Source: Candidatus Sungiibacteriota bacterium (GTDB lineage: Bacteria; Patescibacteriota; Minisyncoccia; Sungbacterales; JACQCQ01). From it: 9,297 bases of DNA. The notes under the pieces were generated by a model. That model was not told where the DNA came from and made no database searches. It worked only from the letters and a program-made list of their open reading frames with translations. The position numbers and the translations under genes are program-made. The stretch is taken from contig JACOZA010000096.1 of assembly GCA_016181565.1 (NCBI GenBank), positions 1 through 9,297 of the forward strand, written 5' to 3'. Positions 7,267 to 9,297 of the stretch are shown in pieces; positions within the stretch are counted from its first letter, which is position 1; the number at the start of each line of letters is the position of its first letter.

Positions 7267-7294
7267 ACGATATCACAAAAATACATAAAGTCAA
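7267..7294 (-). promoter_or_regulatory. Probable sigma-70-type promoter for the 7.2-kb minus-strand unit
   Basis: The minus strand shows TTGACT (7294-7289, five of six -35 consensus bases), a 16-base AT-rich spacer and TATCGT (7272-7267, four of six -10 bases). A start near 7260 gives a leader of about 85 bases before the ATG at 7174. The AT-rich patch stands out against the GC-rich sequence on its downstream side. This is a sequence match only. Confidence 0.45.
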
Positions 7295-7464
7295 TCAAAT
7301 CCGGAGCCCTTTGCCCTGTTACCTTGAGCTTCTGTCCATGGCGTTAATCGAGCCGCTAGGTGTGTTTAGAAGACCATTCCTGATATAGCCATCCAACCGT
7401 GACCTCCTGGCAACTGGGTGAATGTTTTTCAACACCGGAGAGAGAATCCCTTGCGAAATTCTTC
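7295..7464. other. Divergent intergenic region without a recognised gene
   Basis: This stretch separates the minus-strand promoter at 7267-7294 from the plus-strand TATAAT at 7465. Short open frames cross it on both strands, but none has a ribosome binding site with a convincing protein. A 59-base segment (7336-7394) faintly resembles part of a tRNA but fails on arm lengths. A weak GGTG/CACC stem lies at 7417-7436. I see no clear operator. Confidence 0.5.
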
Positions 7465-7470
7465 TATAAT
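7465..7470 (+). promoter_or_regulatory. -10 box (TATAAT) of the glycosyltransferase gene
   Basis: A perfect TATAAT ends nine bases before the ATG at 7480, so the transcript would begin at or a couple of bases before the start codon and be leaderless or nearly so. No good -35 hexamer is present at 16-18 bases upstream. A purine-rich GAAAGAG lies between box and ATG but is too close to act as a normal leader Shine-Dalgarno if transcription starts there. Confidence 0.4.
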
Positions 7471-7479
7471 GAAAGAGTG

Positions 7480-8517
7480 ATGCAATTCTCAAAAACGTGG
7501 CAGCTTCCGATACTGATACTCGGCGCAATGTTTGTCTTGATGCTCGGAAGCGCCGTCGGCGATTCGCTGACCATGGATGAGCTGGCGCACATCCCGGCGG
7601 GCTATTCTTACGTCAAGCTTTTCGACTATCGGCTGAATCCCGAGCACCCGCCATTGGTGAAAGCGCTCGCCGGCATTCCGCTTCTTTTTTTAGATCTCAA
7701 GTTTCCTACCGACACCAAATCCTGGGCCGAAGATATTAACGGCCAGTGGACCCAAGGGACCATTTTTATATTTGAATCCGGCAATAACGCCGATCAACTT
7801 ATCTTTTGGGCGAGACTCCCGATGATGCTCTTAACTCTCTTTTTGGGAGTTCTCATTTACTGGTGGGTCTTAAAAAATTTTGGCAGAAAAGTTGCGGCCT
7901 TAACTCTCGCGCTATTTGCATTTTCACCGACAATCCTTGCCCACGGCCGACTGGTGACTACCGACATCGGCGCAACTCTTGGGTTTATCATCGGCATCAT
8001 CACCTACCTTAGATTTTTGGAACTTCCTAATTGGAAGAACGCTCTCATCGCGGGTGTTGCTTTCGGTGTCGCGGAACTTCTCAAGTTCTCGACTTTCCTC
8101 TTGGTGCCGATGTACGGCATGCTGCTTATCGCTTGGATTTTGACCGATCTCCAAATTGGACTAGGCGAGCGCATAAAGAAAGGCGCTATGCTTCTGGGGA
8201 AAACTGTCGTCATCGGCGCCATCGGCGTGATTGTGATCTCGCTGGTCTATGCGGTATTCGTCATGAACTATCCGGCAGAAAAACAACTGTCGGACTCGAC
8301 GTTTACCCTTCAGTCTTTCGGCAATCGGTCGCTCGTGGACATCCAGCAATGGATGGTTAAAAATCCCGTCACCCGGCCTTTCGGGCACTACTACCTCGGA
8401 CTTTTGATGGTCATCCAGCGCGCCGCCGGCGGGAATACGGCATATTTTCTTGGAGAAGTGAGCTCCGCCGGTTCGCGACTGTACTTTCCGGTGATGTATC
8501 TCACCAAAGAGCGCTAG
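7480..8517 (+). CDS. GT39-type (PMT/ArnT-like) membrane glycosyltransferase, N-terminal part of a broken gene
   Basis: Integral membrane GT-C glycosyltransferase expected to move a sugar from a polyprenyl-phosphate carrier to an acceptor on the outer face of the membrane. The 345 residues begin with a membrane helix (9-26), followed by the catalytic-type motif TMDELAHIPAGYSY with D33, E34 and H37, then the conserved NPEHPPL at 53-59. Further helices follow, with R112 at the start of one and the family motif SPTILAHGRLVTTD at 149-162. Additional helices reach about residue 275, then an extracytoplasmic loop and YFPVMYLTKE before a TAG. Full-length relatives continue for 200-300 residues, and their expected C-terminal half lies just downstream in another frame (8511-9248). 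The ATG at 7480 is preferred to the ATG 27 codons upstream because the membrane helix starts right after it and a TATAAT lies between the two. Donor and acceptor cannot be told from sequence. Confidence 0.8.
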   Translation: MQFSKTWQLPILILGAMFVLMLGSAVGDSLTMDELAHIPAGYSYVKLFDYRLNPEHPPLVKALAGIPLLFLDLKFPTDTKSWAEDINGQWTQGTIFIFESGNNADQLIFWARLPMMLLTLFLGVLIYWWVLKNFGRKVAALTLALFAFSPTILAHGRLVTTDIGATLGFIIGIITYLRFLELPNWKNALIAGVAFGVAELLKFSTFLLVPMYGMLLIAWILTDLQIGLGERIKKGAMLLGKTVVIGAIGVIVISLVYAVFVMNYPAEKQLSDSTFTLQSFGNRSLVDIQQWMVKNPVTRPFGHYYLGLLMVIQRAAGGNTAYFLGEVSSAGSRLYFPVMYLTKER

Positions 8518-8530
8518 CGAGGGTCTGGCG
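8505..8530 (+). other. Frame break in the glycosyltransferase gene
   Basis: Frame 1 ends ...YLTKER at the TAG 8515-8517. The family-like reading continues in the next frame from 8511 as ALARVWRARPWGLKRVG. The distance from 7480 to 9248 is one base short of a multiple of three. One added G after 8511 would restore a single frame, but the membrane helix normally found between the two segments would still be absent, so a deletion of about 20 codons plus one base is a better explanation than a single-base error. GAGCGC occurs on both sides (8509-8514 and 8530-8535). Confidence 0.65.
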
Positions 8531-8609
8531 AGCGCGTCCGTGGGGGTTAAAGCGCGTCGGCTATTGGGTACGCAACAATTTCTCTCTCTTTGCCTCGCTT
8601 CTTTTCATC

Positions 8610-9248
8610 TTGTTTTACTGGGGATACAGCCTGCGCTCTCCACTCAACATCGGCATTCGGCACGTCTTGCCGACTTTCCCTTTTATCTATCTTCTGATTT
8701 CGCGAGAGGTTGTACTTTGGGTGCGCGGCAAATTTAATCCATCACCCGCAAATTGGCGCGAGTGGCTGGTGTCGCTCTACCGCATGTACCTGGCGCCCAT
8801 CCCGCGCTTCCTGGTTCTGGCCGCGCTTTTTATCTGGCTGATTCTTGAAACGCTTCTTTCCTACCCGCACTTTATTTCATACTATAACGAGCTGGCCGAC
8901 GGATCGGCCTACGGCTACCGCATTGCGGTGGATTCAAACTACGACTGGGGACAGGATTTAAAGCGCTTGGTTAAATACGCAGACGAAAACCAAATCCCCA
9001 AAGTGAGTCTCGACTTTTTTGGCGGCGGCTCGCCGCGCTACTACTTAGGCGACCGCTTCGAGCCCTGGTGGTCGGCGCAGGGACCGGCCAGCGGGTACTT
9101 CGCCATCTCTGCCACCTTCCTGCAAGGCGCCATGGGACGCACCGCGCCGGGGTTCATAAGAAATCCGGAAGATGCATACGAGTGGTTGAGTTCCTACCAG
9201 CCGATCGGCCGCGCGGGATATTCCATATTTATCTATAAACTCCCTTAG
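8610..9248 (+). CDS. GT39-type glycosyltransferase, C-terminal part of the broken gene
   Basis: This is the C-terminal half of the gene starting at 7480. Coding-quality sequence in this frame extends upstream to about 8511 (WGLKRVGYWVRNNF and a hydrophobic helix), but the first possible start codon is the TTG at 8610, inside that helix and without a ribosome binding site, so independent translation is unlikely. After the helix come RSPLNIGIRHVLPTFPFIYLL, a typical GT39 membrane/loop motif, a cytoplasmic loop, and another helix around PRFLVLAALFIWLILETLL. Then follows the conserved soluble tail with YPHFISYYNELADG, a D-S-N-YDWGQDLKRL motif and a Gly-rich FFGGGSPRYY stretch. It ends in TAG. Homology by motif is clear; whether the two halves make any working protein is doubtful unless the break is an assembly error. 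Confidence 0.72.
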   Translation: MFYWGYSLRSPLNIGIRHVLPTFPFIYLLISREVVLWVRGKFNPSPANWREWLVSLYRMYLAPIPRFLVLAALFIWLILETLLSYPHFISYYNELADGSAYGYRIAVDSNYDWGQDLKRLVKYADENQIPKVSLDFFGGGSPRYYLGDRFEPWWSAQGPASGYFAISATFLQGAMGRTAPGFIRNPEDAYEWLSSYQPIGRAGYSIFIYKLP

Positions 9249-9286
9249 TCAAGTTTTTGCATTTGACGGGAATAAAGTTTTTTATT
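9248..9286 (+). terminator. Weak possible terminator after the glycosyltransferase
   Basis: GTCAA (9248-9252) pairs with TTGAC (9263-9267), and an AT-only stem AATAAA/TTTATT (9271-9276 with 9281-9286) follows, ending in TT. The stems are short and AT-rich, so this is only a tentative end-of-gene signal. Nothing else is visible in the final 49 bases. Confidence 0.25.
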
Positions 9287-9297
9287 TTAGCTTATAA

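Noticed and set aside
6963..7388. Plus-strand open frame of 141 codons across the GC-rich region
   Set aside because: Runs against the promoter and hairpin orientation, has no ribosome binding site and no domain-like pattern.
7336..7394. tRNA-Arg-like segment on the minus strand (CTTCTAA loop-like string, GCCAT/ATGGC ends)
   Set aside because: Only 59 bases between the acceptor-like ends, no D-arm, anticodon stem does not pair and the T-arm is only three pairs.
7319..7528. Minus-strand open frame of 69 codons over the intergenic region and glycosyltransferase start
   Set aside because: No Shine-Dalgarno, overlaps the start of a well-supported gene, and no family resemblance.
1..9297. CRISPR array, insertion sequence, integrase or attachment site
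   Set aside because: No regularly spaced repeats, terminal inverted repeats, transposase or recombinase motifs were seen on either strand.

Overview
The window reads like a chromosomal piece of a Patescibacteria (Candidate Phyla Radiation, Parcubacteria-like) genome. This rests on protein style, not on a marker gene: a VirD4/TraD-type ATPase with one N-terminal membrane helix, two short helical partner proteins and a very long membrane-anchored protein of unknown function. That combination is, from memory, typical of the type IV secretion/pilus-like loci of these small-genome bacteria. TAA, TAG and TGA all end genes plausibly, so the standard bacterial code fits. No rRNA, tRNA, CRISPR array, transposase or integrase was found.

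Layout. Positions 1-6848 hold four genes on the minus strand, closely spaced except for one 126-base gap. In transcription order they are a 1282-residue protein with two hydrophobic regions and a LysM-like module (6848-3000), a 108-residue helical protein (2982-2656), a 134-residue helical protein (2529-2125) and the TraD/VirD4-like ATPase (2113 to beyond the left edge). The ATPase would power or gate a membrane transfer machine, and the large protein is a candidate structural or cell-wall-contacting part of it. The two small proteins are probably accessory or adaptor proteins. Their functions are inferred from position only.

Positions 6899-7294 form a compact, GC-rich unit on the minus strand that looks independently transcribed. 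It has a promoter-like pair, a palindrome-rich leader, a small ORF with six clustered cysteines and good ribosome binding sites, and two tandem hairpins, the last followed by a T run. It is either a small zinc-binding-type protein gene or a structured RNA. It is the least explained part of the window.

Positions 7480-9248 on the plus strand carry a GT39-type (PMT/ArnT-like) membrane glycosyltransferase, broken near 8515 into a 345-residue N-terminal part and a C-terminal part. A membrane helix appears to be missing at the break. The gene is divergent from the minus-strand block and has a TATAAT box nine bases before its start codon.
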